Source: Amycolatopsis regifaucium (lineage in GTDB: Bacteria; Actinomycetota; Actinomycetes; Mycobacteriales; Pseudonocardiaceae). Taken from it: 64,000 nucleotides of DNA. Shown here one piece after another: positions 51,911-61,548 of this stretch. The notes below the pieces were generated by a model. That model saw only the letters and a program-made list of their open reading frames with translations. It searched no databases and had not been told where the DNA came from. The position numbers were made by a program, and so were the translations under genes. The stretch is taken from contig NZ_LQCI01000001.1 of the NCBI RefSeq assembly GCF_001613935.1, forward strand, positions 1-64,000. The letters are read 5' to 3'. Numbering within the stretch: the stretch's first letter is position 1; each line of letters opens with the position of its first letter.

Positions 51911-54900
51911 ATGCCGCCACTCGTCGTGCACGGCCTGTGGTCCCCACGCCGGGGGATCCTGCTGTGGGGTGAGCACGGTGACCGGCCCGCGACGACGTCG
52001 ATGCGGCCGTCGAGTTCGGCCCGGCCGCATCCGTTCGCGGCGTCGGTGGCGGATCTGACCGCACTGCATCCCGGCAAGCCGGCGTCGGCCACCCTGCTGT
52101 TGCCGTCGCGACGTGGTGGCCCGGTCGCCTCGCCCGAACTGGGTGCGCGCGGCCGTCCTCAGGGGGAACTGTCGCTGGAGCCCTGGTCGGTGCCCGCGCT
52201 CCTGATCGATCCGTCCGAATTGGACGATCCGGTCGAGTCGGTCCGCTACGGCGCCTCTGTCCGGCATCTTCGTGCCATCGCCCGGTTCGCGGACGATCTC
52301 GTGCGCCGCGGCCGGGTGCTGCCCACCCTCGCGCGGACCGAGCTCGTGGCGCGGGCGCGGTGGCGGCCGGTGGCCAGAGGCGGCGACGCGGTCACGCTCC
52401 GGGCGCTGATCGCGGCCACCCCGCCGGTCGGCCGGGCCGAACACACCGAACCGGATCCGGCGGCGCTCGTCACCGACGCGCTCCACAGCCTGGTCGACGC
52501 CGCCGTGCGCGATCGGCTGGCCGCCGCCGGTCACGCCACGGAAAGCGACGGGCGCGAAGGACCTTTCGGATCGTGGCTCCACGCGCTGAAGAGCGCCGAC
52601 GACCGGATCAGCCAAGCGCCGGGACGGATGGGGATCGTCGCCGAGGGGATCGCGGCGTGGGACGCGGTCACCGACACCGATCTGACCGAGGGCACCGTCT
52701 GCATCCGGCTCGACGAGGTGCCCACCCTGTATGGCCCGGTGGACGACCCCGACGACCAGACCGGCGACGGAACCAAGTGGCAGCTGCGGTTCCTCCTGCG
52801 CTCCACTGCCGATTCGAGCCTTCTCATCCCGGCCGAGGACGTCTGGTCGGGCAAGGCGGGCGCGCGGTTCACCGACCCCGAAGGGCTTTTCGCCGCCGAG
52901 CTGGGGCGTGCCGCGGGGGTACTGCCGCTGCTCGCTCCGGCGGTCGAAGCCGGGAAACCGGGTGTCCACGACCTCACCGTCGCCGAAACCGTCGAATTCC
53001 TGGACGGTGGCGCGGAGCGGCTGGTCGCGGCCGGTTTCGACGTCGAGCTCCCGGCGAGCTGGGGTGGCAGGCGCAAGCTCGCCCTGAAGCTGTCCGTCCG
53101 CGGCGCGCCCGTCGACCAGGCCGCCGTGTACCGGCTCGGCCGTCATCAGCTCGCTTCGTACCGCTGGTCGCTCGCCGTCGGGGAGGACGCCCTGACGGAC
53201 GAGGAACTGGCCGGGCTCGCCGCCGCGAAGTCGTCCCTGGTGCGGTTGCGCGGCCGGTGGGTGAGCGTCGACCCCGAACTGCTGCGCGCCGGTCTCGAGT
53301 ATCTGCGCCGCGACCCCGACCGCGAGAAGCCCCCGCTGCCCAGCCCGGCGGAGCTGCTCGCCCTGCTCCACGGGTTCGATGACACGCCACTGCCGGTCAC
53401 CGAGGTGACGACCGACGGCTGGATCGACGACTTCCTCGCCGGCCGGGTCCACCGCGTCATCGAACCGGTCGAGCCACCGCCGACCTTCCTGGCGACCCTG
53501 CGGCCGTACCAGGAACGAGGCGTCGCCTGGCTCTCGTTCATGGCGTCGATCGGGCTCGGTGCCTGTCTCGCCGACGACATGGGTCTCGGCAAGACCGTCC
53601 AGCTTCTCGCCCTCGAAGCGATCGAGCGCACGCGCGCCGAGTGCGGACCGACCCTGCTGGTCTGCCCGATGTCCTTGCTCGGGACGTGGCAGCGGGAGGC
53701 GGCCAAGTTCGCCCCCGATCTCCGGGTGACCATCCATCACGGGGCCGCGCGGGACCACGGCGCCCGGCTGGCCGCGCGTGTCGCGGCCGCCGATCTCGTC
53801 GTCACCACCTATTCGACCGCCGCCAGGGACGTCGACGAACTGGCGGGCGCCCGGTGGCATCGCCTGGTGCTCGACGAGGCGCAGGCGGTCAAGAACCAGA
53901 ACACCGGTCCGGCGCAGGCGTTGCGCCGGATCCCGGCCGAGCACCGGGTCGCACTGACCGGCACGCCGGTGGAGAACCGGCTCGCCGATCTGTGGTCGCT
54001 TTCGGATCTGCTCAACCCCGGCGTGCTCGGTGGGCGGCAAGAATTCCGCGAGCGGTTCGAGATACCCATCGAACGACGGGGCGACCTGGCCGCCGCCGGC
54101 GAACTGCGCCGGCTCACCCGGCCTTTCCTGTTGCGCCGTCTCAAAAGCGACCCCACCGTGCTCGTGGATCTGCCCGAGAAGATCGAGATCGTCCAGGAAT
54201 ACCGCCTCACCCGCGAGCAGGTGACGCTCTACCGCGCGACCGTGGACGAGATGATGACCAAGATCACCGACAGCGCCGGGGTCAAACGGCGCGGCAACAT
54301 CCTCGCCGCGATCACCAAACTCAAGCAGATCTGCAACCACCCCGCGCATCTGCTGCACGACGGCTCACCGCTGGAAAACCGCTCCGGGAAGGTCAACCGG
54401 CTCGAAGAACTCCTCGCCGAGATCCTCGATTCGGGGGACCGCGCGCTGTGCTTCACGCAGTACGCCGAGTTCGGGCATCTGCTCGTGCCGCATCTGTCGA
54501 GCAGGCTGAACGCGAAGATCGCGTTCTTGCACGGTGGGTTGTCCCAGCAGCGCCGGGACTCGATCGTCGAGCATTTCCAGTCCGGCACCGGACCGCCGAT
54601 CCTGCTGGCGTCGCTGAAGACCGGGGGAGCGGGGCTGACCCTCACCGCCGCCACCCACGTCCTGCATCTGGATCGCTGGTGGAATCCGGCGGTCGAGGAG
54701 CAGGCCACCGACCGCGCCTTCCGCATCGGTCAGCGGCGGAGCGTCCAGGTGCGGAAGTTCGTCTGCCCCGGCACCATCGAGGAACGGATCGACGCCGTCA
54801 TCACCAAGAAGGAGTCGCTGGCCGGAATGGTCGTCACCGATGGCGAAGACTGGCTCACCGGGCTGTCCACCGACTCGCTGAGGGAAGTCTTCGCGCTGGG

Positions 54901-54922
54901 ACGGGAGGCGGCCGATGACTGA
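51911..54922 (+). CDS. SNF2-family helicase/translocase (HepA-type)
   Basis: 1003 residues from the ATG at 51911. About 540 N-terminal residues contain the bacterial SNF2-associated (DUF3670-like) region. The motor follows: motif I DDMGLGKTVQ near residue 555, motif II LVLDEAQAVKN, motif III ALTGTPVENR, and the C-terminal half with GGAGLTLTAATHVLHLDRWW and ATDRAFRIGQRRSVQV (motif VI). It is an ATP-driven DNA translocase, not a true helicase by family knowledge. It overlaps the SWIM partner gene by eight bases. Confidence 0.94.
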   Translation: MPPLVVHGLWSPRRGILLWGEHGDRPATTSMRPSSSARPHPFAASVADLTALHPGKPASATLLLPSRRGGPVASPELGARGRPQGELSLEPWSVPALLIDPSELDDPVESVRYGASVRHLRAIARFADDLVRRGRVLPTLARTELVARARWRPVARGGDAVTLRALIAATPPVGRAEHTEPDPAALVTDALHSLVDAAVRDRLAAAGHATESDGREGPFGSWLHALKSADDRISQAPGRMGIVAEGIAAWDAVTDTDLTEGTVCIRLDEVPTLYGPVDDPDDQTGDGTKWQLRFLLRSTADSSLLIPAEDVWSGKAGARFTDPEGLFAAELGRAAGVLPLLAPAVEAGKPGVHDLTVAETVEFLDGGAERLVAAGFDVELPASWGGRRKLALKLSVRGAPVDQAAVYRLGRHQLASYRWSLAVGEDALTDEELAGLAAAKSSLVRLRGRWVSVDPELLRAGLEYLRRDPDREKPPLPSPAELLALLHGFDDTPLPVTEVTTDGWIDDFLAGRVHRVIEPVEPPPTFLATLRPYQERGVAWLSFMASIGLGACLADDMGLGKTVQLLALEAIERTRAECGPTLLVCPMSLLGTWQREAAKFAPDLRVTIHHGAARDHGARLAARVAAADLVVTTYSTAARDVDELAGARWHRLVLDEAQAVKNQNTGPAQALRRIPAEHRVALTGTPVENRLADLWSLSDLLNPGVLGGRQEFRERFEIPIERRGDLAAAGELRRLTRPFLLRRLKSDPTVLVDLPEKIEIVQEYRLTREQVTLYRATVDEMMTKITDSAGVKRRGNILAAITKLKQICNHPAHLLHDGSPLENRSGKVNRLEELLAEILDSGDRALCFTQYAEFGHLLVPHLSSRLNAKIAFLHGGLSQQRRDSIVEHFQSGTGPPILLASLKTGGAGLTLTAATHVLHLDRWWNPAVEEQATDRAFRIGQRRSVQVRKFVCPGTIEERIDAVITKKESLAGMVVTDGEDWLTGLSTDSLREVFALGREAADD

Positions 54923-55625
54923 CCGATTCCGGCGCACCCTGGACGAACTCGGCGTCCACAAAGGACTTGTACCGCCCTGTCGGGTCGACAGCCTGGCGGT
55001 CGGGCCCGGCGCCGCGGTCGCCCAGGTGCGTGTGACGCGACAACGGTGCTACGAGGTCCGCATCGGACTTCCGACGTTCGGCAAACAGGTGTGGACAGCC
55101 GTGACCGCGGCCGTCGTCGAGGACGAGGTCACGACGACGGCCCTGCTCGACGGCCGGGTTCCGGACGACATCGAACGCTTCTTCGCCGCGGAGCAGGTGC
55201 CCCTGTTCCCGGAAACGAGGGAGTTGTCGCTGGACTGCACGTGCCCCGGTACGAAGGTCCCGTGCGATCACCTCGTCGCGGGCCTGATCGCCTTGGTGGA
55301 GGAGACCGACGGCGATCCGTTCGCGATGTTCGCCCTCCGCGGGCGTGACCGGACCACCCTGCTCGAAGAGATCGGGCGACAGGCGGGCGCCAGGATCACG
55401 GCGCCGCCCACCGACGCGGAGGCACCTGGCCTCGCCGAGGTCATGGACGACTTCTTCGGCTGGGGCCCGGCGGGTGACATCACGCGGTCGGCCAAACGAC
55501 AGCCACCGGCCGGCGCCGCGCTGGGACTGCTCGGTGAGGTGCCGCCGCTCGCGGCCACGGTCGACGGAACCTCGGTCACCGAACTGCTCCGGCCGCTCTA
55601 CCGGGCGCTCACCGGTCAGGAGTGA
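54915..55625 (+). CDS. SWIM zinc-finger partner of the SNF2 protein
   Basis: 236 residues from the ATG at 54915, which overlaps the SNF2 stop. A beta-rich first 100 residues precede the SWIM motif DCTCPGTKVPCDHLVAG (C-x-C-x6-C-x-H) at about residues 108-124. SWIM genes following snf2 are a conserved pairing in actinobacteria; the SWIM unit probably directs the translocase to DNA or protein. It overlaps the convergent enoyl-CoA hydratase gene by 17 bases. Confidence 0.9.
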   Translation: MTDRFRRTLDELGVHKGLVPPCRVDSLAVGPGAAVAQVRVTRQRCYEVRIGLPTFGKQVWTAVTAAVVEDEVTTTALLDGRVPDDIERFFAAEQVPLFPETRELSLDCTCPGTKVPCDHLVAGLIALVEETDGDPFAMFALRGRDRTTLLEEIGRQAGARITAPPTDAEAPGLAEVMDDFFGWGPAGDITRSAKRQPPAGAALGLLGEVPPLAATVDGTSVTELLRPLYRALTGQE

Positions 55626-56649
55626 AGAACCGCTGTTCCGCGTTCCCGAGATCTGCGAAGTAGGAATCGACCAGAGCGTCGTCCACTTCGGACAGTGTCG
55701 CCGGGGACCAGCGCGGTGCGCGGTCCTTGTCGATGATCTGCGCCCGGATCCCCTCGGTGAATTCGGCCGAGGCGAGCGCGCGGTGCGAGACGCGGTATTC
55801 CTGTGCCAGCACGGTCTCCAAGTCGGGCAACGCCGCCGCGGTCCGGAGCGCGCGCAAGGTCACCTTCAAGGCGGTGGGTGACTTCGCTTCGATCTCCTTG
55901 GCGACGGTGGCCGCCGCGTCGCCTCCGGCGTGGAGCCGGGAGAGGATCTCCTCGACCGTGTCCGCCGCGTAACAGCGGTCGATCCACTCCGCGTCGGCGG
56001 CCAGTTCACTCGGCGGCGCCGGTTCGGCGACCAGTTCCAGCGCGGTGTCCGGCGAGTGCGACGCGAGCGCGTCGAGCAGCTCGGGAATCCGTTCACTGCG
56101 CAGGAAGTGGTCGGCGAGTCCACAGTGGATCGCGTCGGGTCCGCTGATCGACCCCGCGGTGAGGGCGATATGCGTGCCGAGCTGTCCTGGGGTACGGGAC
56201 AGCAGGTACGTGCCGCCGACATCGGGGACGAAACCGATGCCGACCTCGGGCATGGCGACGCGGGAGCGTTCGGTGACGATCCGGTGGCTGCCGTGCGCGG
56301 AGACGCCGACCCCGCCGCCCATGACGAGACCGTCCATGAGCGCCAGGTACGGCTTGGGGTAGCGCGAGATCAGCGCGTTCAAGCGATATTCGTCGGCCCA
56401 GAACCGCAGTGAGGCGGAACCGCCGCCGCGGGCGTCTTCGTAGATGGCGCGGATGTCGCCGCCCGCGCAGAGCCCGCGTTCGCCGGCGCCGTCGATCAGC
56501 ACGGCGTGGACCGCGGGATCGGAGCGCCAAGCCTCGAGCCGCTCGGCGATGGCGCGGACCATGTCGTGGTTCAGCGAGTTGAGCGCGCGCGGCCGGTTCA
56601 GCGTGATCCGGCCGATTCCACCGTGGACGAAGAACAGCACGTCGTTCAT
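55609..56649 (-). CDS. Enoyl-CoA hydratase/isomerase, 3-hydroxyisobutyryl-CoA hydrolase type
   Basis: 346 residues from the ATG at 56649; longer frames upstream would run through the DUF885 remnant. The crotonase fold shows ITLNRPRALNSLNHDMV, the oxyanion-hole GLCAGGDIRAIYEDA, GLVMGGGVGVSAHGS and the catalytic MPEVGIGFVPDVGG. The length and the FVPDVGG motif match HIBYL-CoA hydrolases of valine degradation. No other valine genes are nearby, so the role is family-level inference. Confidence 0.9.
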   Translation of the reverse strand: MNDVLFFVHGGIGRITLNRPRALNSLNHDMVRAIAERLEAWRSDPAVHAVLIDGAGERGLCAGGDIRAIYEDARGGGSASLRFWADEYRLNALISRYPKPYLALMDGLVMGGGVGVSAHGSHRIVTERSRVAMPEVGIGFVPDVGGTYLLSRTPGQLGTHIALTAGSISGPDAIHCGLADHFLRSERIPELLDALASHSPDTALELVAEPAPPSELAADAEWIDRCYAADTVEEILSRLHAGGDAAATVAKEIEAKSPTALKVTLRALRTAAALPDLETVLAQEYRVSHRALASAEFTEGIRAQIIDKDRAPRWSPATLSEVDDALVDSYFADLGNAEQRFFTPDR

Positions 56650-56689
56650 GAAGCCTCCTGTGGACATCCTAAAGTGGGACGTCCGACCA

Positions 56690-57005
56690 ACCGGAGGTGG
56701 GCGGTACACAGCCGACCGCGGCGGAACTGGCCGACGACCGGTGGAACGCGCGGTGCGCAACGCCATCGCCCACGTCGACCGGTTCCTGGCCACGGAGCCG
56801 AACGCGCTGCTGGTCCCGCCACTGACCGGAGACCGGGTGGCGCGGCGGGAACGGTTGTTCGCCGAGCGGGTCCGGCCGGCGCTCGTCACCTATCGCGAGA
56901 CGCTGGCCCGCGACATCGCCGGAGGCGGCCGCCCTGACGAGCGGCCGGGCCTTCGACATCCGGGACTTCCACGACGTCGTGCTCGGCGGTAGCCGGATCG
57001 TCTTC
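56690..57005 (+). pseudogene. Remnant of a DUF885 protein
   Basis: Two pieces in different frames remain. The first (VDRFLATEPNALLVPPLTGD, RLFAERVRPALVTYRETLAR) resembles the middle of DUF885 peptidase-like proteins. After a frame change near 56933 comes ALTSGRAFDIRDFHDVVLGG, the family's C-terminal signature. The N-terminal two thirds and the intervening conserved motifs are missing, so it is non-functional. It lies between the enoyl-CoA hydratase start and the GH2 end. Confidence 0.6.
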
Positions 57006-57055
57006 CGTGCCGAGCACGCGACGCCGGGGAGCCGCCCGGCGCCGCGTGCGCTGCC

Positions 57056-59590
57056 TCAGTCGCGCTTGGCCAGCGTCGCGACCTCCGCGTCCGACAGCGG
57101 CCGGTCGTAGAGCCGGACGTCGTCGACCGCGCCGCGCAGGAAGTCCACCTGCTGACCGCCGTACTGGCCACGGCCGATCACCGTGTGGCCGGTGCTCCGT
57201 GCGGCGGAGCAGGCGTTCTGCGAGGCGACCTTCTTGCCGTCGACGTAGAGCGACAACGTGCCCGCTTTGGCGTCGCGGACCCCGGTCAGGTGGTACCAGC
57301 GGCCGACTTCCGGCTTCTCCGGCGAAAGGGCGCGGAGACCGACGAAGCTCATCGCCCACCGCTGGTCCTGCCCGGAGTACTGCAGGAAGAACGCGCTGTC
57401 ACGGCCGGTGTCCTGGCTGACGACGGTCTGGAACGCGCCGCTGGCTTCGTCCAGCTTCGCCCACGCCGAGACCGAGTAGCTGCCTGCCGTGTCGACGAGG
57501 TTGGTCCCGGTGTCGGCCTGCCCGTTGCCCGCGAAGGCCAGTGCGCCACCCTCGACACCGCCGGCCCACTGCGCGTTGGTCAGCGTGGCGTGCGCGGTGC
57601 CGACCGAGTCCGCGGCACGGGAGCCGGTGCCTTCGTCGAACTTGTAGGCGTGCACACCGGTGAGTCCCGGGGTGCCGGGGCCCGGGTCCGGAGCGCCGGA
57701 ACCACTGCCGTCGGCATTGCGGATGATCGCCTGGTTGACCGCGCGCACCTGCGCGAAGTCCATCTTCTTCACCTGCCTGTCGTAAGTGAAGAAGCCGTTG
57801 ACCTCGTGTTCCACGTCGGTGATCTGCGTGTAGATCGAGCCGCTGATGCCACAGCTCTGCGCCGACGCGAGTACGTCACGCTGGTTCTGGACGTAGCGGC
57901 TGTTCAAGGTCGCCTGGTCCTTCACCATCTCGTAGGCGTGGCCTTCGCCGAACCACATGTGGTCCCTGACCTCGAGACCGTAGCCGCCGTGTTCACCGTC
58001 GATCGAGATCCGCTTGCCATCGGGCATCGGCTTCGCGGGTCCCGGGTAGGCGTGCCAGTCGATGACGTCACCCTTGCCGGAGTCGCCGAGGGAGTCGCAG
58101 CAGTTGACCCCGCTGTGCGCGTTGACCAGCCGCGTCGGGTCCTGTGCCTTGACGTCGTCGGCGATCCGCCCGGTGGTGTCGCGCGACCACTCGCCCCAGC
58201 CCTCGTTGAACGGCACGTATCCGACGATCGAGGTCCAGTTCTTCTTCTGCTCCACCAGTTCCTTCAGCTCGACCTCGAACTGCTTCTGCGCGTCGGCGGG
58301 CGGACGGCCGCCGGTGCGCATCGACGGCATGTCCTGCCAGACGAGCAGGCCGAGCTTGTCGGCGTGGTGGTACCAGCGGTCGGGTTCGGTCTTGATGTGC
58401 TTGCGGACGGTGTTGAACCCGAGCACCTTGTGCTGTTCGAGGTCGAAGCGCAGCGCCTGGTCGGTCGGTGCGGTGTAGATGCCGTCCGGCCAGTAGCCCT
58501 GGTCCAATGTGGACTGCAGGAAGAGGATCTTGCCGTTGAGGGTGAAGCGGAGTTTGCCGTCGGCGCCCTTCGTGGTGCCGAATTCGCGCATGCCGAAGTA
58601 GGACGACACCTTGTCGACGGTGCGGCGCCCGTCCTTCAGTTCGACGTCGAGGTCGTAGAGGAAGGGCGAGTCCGGCGTCCAGAGCTTCGCGTTGGGCACC
58701 GGCACCGAGATCGTCGCCGAACTGGAAGCCTTGCTGCGGCTGACCACCCGATGGCCGTCGCGGACCACGGTTTCGACGGTCAGGCCGGGGCTCCCGCCGG
58801 TGTCGACGGTGAGCTTGAGCGTGGCGGATCCGAGGTCGGGAACCATATCGAGCGTGCCGATGTGCTGGGCCGCGACCGGCTCCATCCACACCGTCTGCCA
58901 GATGCCGGAGGCACCCTCGTAGAAGATGCCACGGTCGGGGACCAGACGCTGCTTGCCGACGGGCTGCCAGGTGGCGTCGGCGCGGTCCTCGACACCGACG
59001 ATGATCTCTTGCTCTCCCTTGGGTTTCAGCGCCGAGGTGACGTCCGCGGAGAACGCGCCGTAGCCGCCCTGGTGCGAGGCCACCTCCTTGCCGTTGACGT
59101 AGACCTTCGCCTTGTAGTCGACGGCGCCGAAGTTGATCCGGAGGGTGTTGTCCTTGCCCACGTTCCAGTTCCTCGGCACCGTGAACGTGCGGCGGTACCA
59201 CATGTAGTCCTCATGCCGCTGGATACCGGAGAGCGCCGATTCGGTGGGGTAGGGGACCAGGATCTTCTCGGCGAGCCGTTCGCCGAACGGCGGGATCTCG
59301 CCGGGAGCTGCACCGGCGAACTCCCAGAGCCCGTTGAGGTTCTGCCAGTGCTCACGCACCAGTTGCGGCCGGGGGTATTCGGGCAGCGCGTTGGAAGGCG
59401 ACACCTGGTTGGTCCACGGCGTGGTCAGGCGTGGCTTGCCCATCTTCCAGCCGCTCTCCGCGGCCGTCGCGGAGCCAGGCGCCAGCGACAGGGCCGTGAT
59501 GGCGGCGACCGCGACGGTCAGGGTCTTGCGGAAACGGGCGGAACTTCGGGACTTACCTCGGGGGCGATGAGGTGACAACGTTGACAACAT
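57056..59590 (-). CDS. Exported glycoside hydrolase family 2 enzyme with C-terminal LamG domain
   Basis: 844 residues. A Sec signal ends near residue 44 (GSATAAES). The GH2 sugar-binding domain (about 70-230, LNGLWEFAG, MWYRRTFTVP) and Ig-like domain (about 240-345) precede the TIM barrel, with the acid/base Glu in VPFNEGWGE (about 462) and the nucleophile in SIDGEHGG (about 533). A Pro/Gly linker near 645-655 leads to a LamG/concanavalin-like domain (about 660-844). It probably acts on plant or microbial beta-glycosides outside the cell. A LacI-type operator lies upstream. Confidence 0.93.
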   Translation of the reverse strand: MLSTLSPHRPRGKSRSSARFRKTLTVAVAAITALSLAPGSATAAESGWKMGKPRLTTPWTNQVSPSNALPEYPRPQLVREHWQNLNGLWEFAGAAPGEIPPFGERLAEKILVPYPTESALSGIQRHEDYMWYRRTFTVPRNWNVGKDNTLRINFGAVDYKAKVYVNGKEVASHQGGYGAFSADVTSALKPKGEQEIIVGVEDRADATWQPVGKQRLVPDRGIFYEGASGIWQTVWMEPVAAQHIGTLDMVPDLGSATLKLTVDTGGSPGLTVETVVRDGHRVVSRSKASSSATISVPVPNAKLWTPDSPFLYDLDVELKDGRRTVDKVSSYFGMREFGTTKGADGKLRFTLNGKILFLQSTLDQGYWPDGIYTAPTDQALRFDLEQHKVLGFNTVRKHIKTEPDRWYHHADKLGLLVWQDMPSMRTGGRPPADAQKQFEVELKELVEQKKNWTSIVGYVPFNEGWGEWSRDTTGRIADDVKAQDPTRLVNAHSGVNCCDSLGDSGKGDVIDWHAYPGPAKPMPDGKRISIDGEHGGYGLEVRDHMWFGEGHAYEMVKDQATLNSRYVQNQRDVLASAQSCGISGSIYTQITDVEHEVNGFFTYDRQVKKMDFAQVRAVNQAIIRNADGSGSGAPDPGPGTPGLTGVHAYKFDEGTGSRAADSVGTAHATLTNAQWAGGVEGGALAFAGNGQADTGTNLVDTAGSYSVSAWAKLDEASGAFQTVVSQDTGRDSAFFLQYSGQDQRWAMSFVGLRALSPEKPEVGRWYHLTGVRDAKAGTLSLYVDGKKVASQNACSAARSTGHTVIGRGQYGGQQVDFLRGAVDDVRLYDRPLSDAEVATLAKRD

Positions 59591-59727
59591 CTGCTCGACA
59601 CCCTTCTCCGGGGACGGCCACCTCGGCGGAGGTGCGCCTCCCGCTGGACCTGTGCAGGCGTGGAATCACGGCGCCGTGGCCGAGGGGAACCGGCGTGAGG
59701 CAGGCCACGGTAAGTCGCCAGGAACTT

Positions 59728-59754
59728 TTTACATCGTTGATACAACGTTGTAAA
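59728..59754 (-). promoter_or_regulatory. LacI-type operator upstream of the GH2 gene
   Basis: A 27-base imperfect dyad: TTTACA and TGTAAA outside, CGTTG-ATA-CAACG inside, single mismatched bases between. The right part contains TACAACGTTGTA, a perfect palindrome. It lies 140 bases upstream of the start. No dedicated LacI gene is adjacent; the nearest is at 63664. Confidence 0.55.
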
Positions 59755-59848
59755 GCGTCGAATGGCTCGAATCGGCCGCGGGTACCGGCCATGGCGTTGT
59801 TCCGCGCTCGGGCGGCGGGGAAAGCGGTCTAAGGCTTGACCAGGCGAC

Positions 59849-61435
59849 TCACCCGGAAGACCGCAGCAGGTACCGCTGCAGTTTCCCGCTCGCGTTACGC
59901 GGCAACGCTTCGATGAACCGGACGCGCCGCGGGTACTTGTACGGCGCCGCGTTCGCCTTCGCGTACTCCTGCAAAGCACGGGCGACGCCGGGACCTGACG
60001 TGACCCCGGACCGGAGCACGACGAACGCGGTCACCACCGAACCCCGGTCCGGGTCCGGCGTCCCGACCACCGCGCACTCCTCAACGTCGGGATGTGTGAG
60101 GAGGACTTCCTCGACCTCGGGGGCGGCGATGTTGTATCCCGACGAGATGATCATGTCGTCACTTCGGGCGACGAACCTGAAGTAGCCGTCGGCGTCGCGG
60201 ACGTAGGTGTCGCCCGTGATGTTCCAGCCGTCGCGCACGTAGTCGCGCTGGCGCGGGTCTTCCAGGTAGCGGCAGCCGGTGGGGCCGCGCACCGCGAGGA
60301 AGCCGGGCGTGCCGTCCGGAACGGGCACGCCGTCGATGTCCAGGACGGCGGCCTGGTAGCCGGGCACCACCTTCCCGGTCGCGCCGGGCAGGGCGGCCTC
60401 GTCCGCGGCGGAGATGAAGACGTGCAGCATCTCGGTGCTGCCGAGCCCGTCGATGAGCGGCCGTCCGACGATCTCCCGGAACTGCTCGGCCACCGGAGCG
60501 GGCAGCGATTCGCCCGCCGAGACCGCCCGGCGCACTCCGGCCAGCAGCCGTCCGTCGCCGGAGTTGAGGATCGCCCGGTACGCGGTCGGGGCGGTGAACA
60601 GGACCGTGACGCCTTTGTCGGCGACGATGGCGGCGAGTTCCGCCGGCGTCGCGCGTTCGACCAGAAGCGCCGCCGCTCCCGCGCGCAACGGGAAGACCAG
60701 CAGCCCGCCCAGGCCGAAAGTGAAGGCCAGCGGCGGTGTGCCGCCGAAGAGGTCGTCGGCCCTCGGGCGTACGACGTGCCGCGAGAACGTGTCGGCGACC
60801 GCGAGCAGGTCGCGATGGAAGTGCATCGTCGCCTTCGGCGATCCCGTCGTACCGGAGGTGAAGGCGAGCAACGCGACGTCGTCCGCCGCGGTCTGGACGT
60901 CGGTGAACGTCGACGGATGCCGTTCCGCCCGGGCGGCGAGGTCCGTTCCGTAGGACACGACCGGTAGTTCGGGCGGGAGTTCGCCGAGCAGGCGTTCGTC
61001 GCAGATGGCGAGCGTGGGTTCCGCGCGGCCGGCGATCTTGTCGAGCTCGTTCCGCCGGAGCATCGGCATCGTCGTGACGGCCACCGCGCCCGCCTTGAGC
61101 ACGGCCAGCCAGCACGCCGCGAGCCACGGTGTGTTGGTGCCGCGCAACAGGACCCGGTTCCCCGGCACCACGCCGAAGTCGGTGACCAGGACGTGGGCGA
61201 TGCCGTTGGCGCGGGCGAGAACCTCGCCGTAGGTCCAGGTATCGGTCGGCGACAGCAGGCAGGCCCTGCCCGGGCCGAAGCGTGCCACGGTGTCGTCGAG
61301 CAAGGCGGTCGCGGCGTTCAGCCGGTCGGGATAGCGCAGTTCGGGGAGGTCGAACACCAGCCGGGGCCACTGGTCGGCGGGCGGCAGCCGATCACGGCAG
61401 AACGGGTCGGCATGCGCGCTGGGAGAAAGCCTCAT
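59849..61435 (-). CDS. AMP-forming acyl-CoA synthetase (benzoate/2-aminobenzoate-CoA ligase-like)
   Basis: 528 residues from the ATG at 61435, eight bases after GAGGAG; a GTG at 61444 is less likely. Adenylation motifs are LAFTSGTTGSPKATMHFH (P-loop), DGLGSTEMLHVFISA, TGDTYVRDADGYFRFVARSD and the catalytic Lys in PRNASGKLQRYLL. The length and the DLPELRYPDRLNAATALLDD opening match the benzoate-CoA ligase subgroup. It activates a carboxylate, probably aromatic, to its CoA thioester. Confidence 0.9.
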   Translation of the reverse strand: MRLSPSAHADPFCRDRLPPADQWPRLVFDLPELRYPDRLNAATALLDDTVARFGPGRACLLSPTDTWTYGEVLARANGIAHVLVTDFGVVPGNRVLLRGTNTPWLAACWLAVLKAGAVAVTTMPMLRRNELDKIAGRAEPTLAICDERLLGELPPELPVVSYGTDLAARAERHPSTFTDVQTAADDVALLAFTSGTTGSPKATMHFHRDLLAVADTFSRHVVRPRADDLFGGTPPLAFTFGLGGLLVFPLRAGAAALLVERATPAELAAIVADKGVTVLFTAPTAYRAILNSGDGRLLAGVRRAVSAGESLPAPVAEQFREIVGRPLIDGLGSTEMLHVFISAADEAALPGATGKVVPGYQAAVLDIDGVPVPDGTPGFLAVRGPTGCRYLEDPRQRDYVRDGWNITGDTYVRDADGYFRFVARSDDMIISSGYNIAAPEVEEVLLTHPDVEECAVVGTPDPDRGSVVTAFVVLRSGVTSGPGVARALQEYAKANAAPYKYPRRVRFIEALPRNASGKLQRYLLRSSG

Positions 61436-61548
61436 CGTCGCCACTCCTCGGTCCGGCCTGCCCCCTTCCGCGAAGGTAGCATTTGTTACGACCGTCGAGA
61501 AGGCGCAATGAAAGTGTCTCCCCGCGCCGGAGGTCTGAGCGGAGGCCG

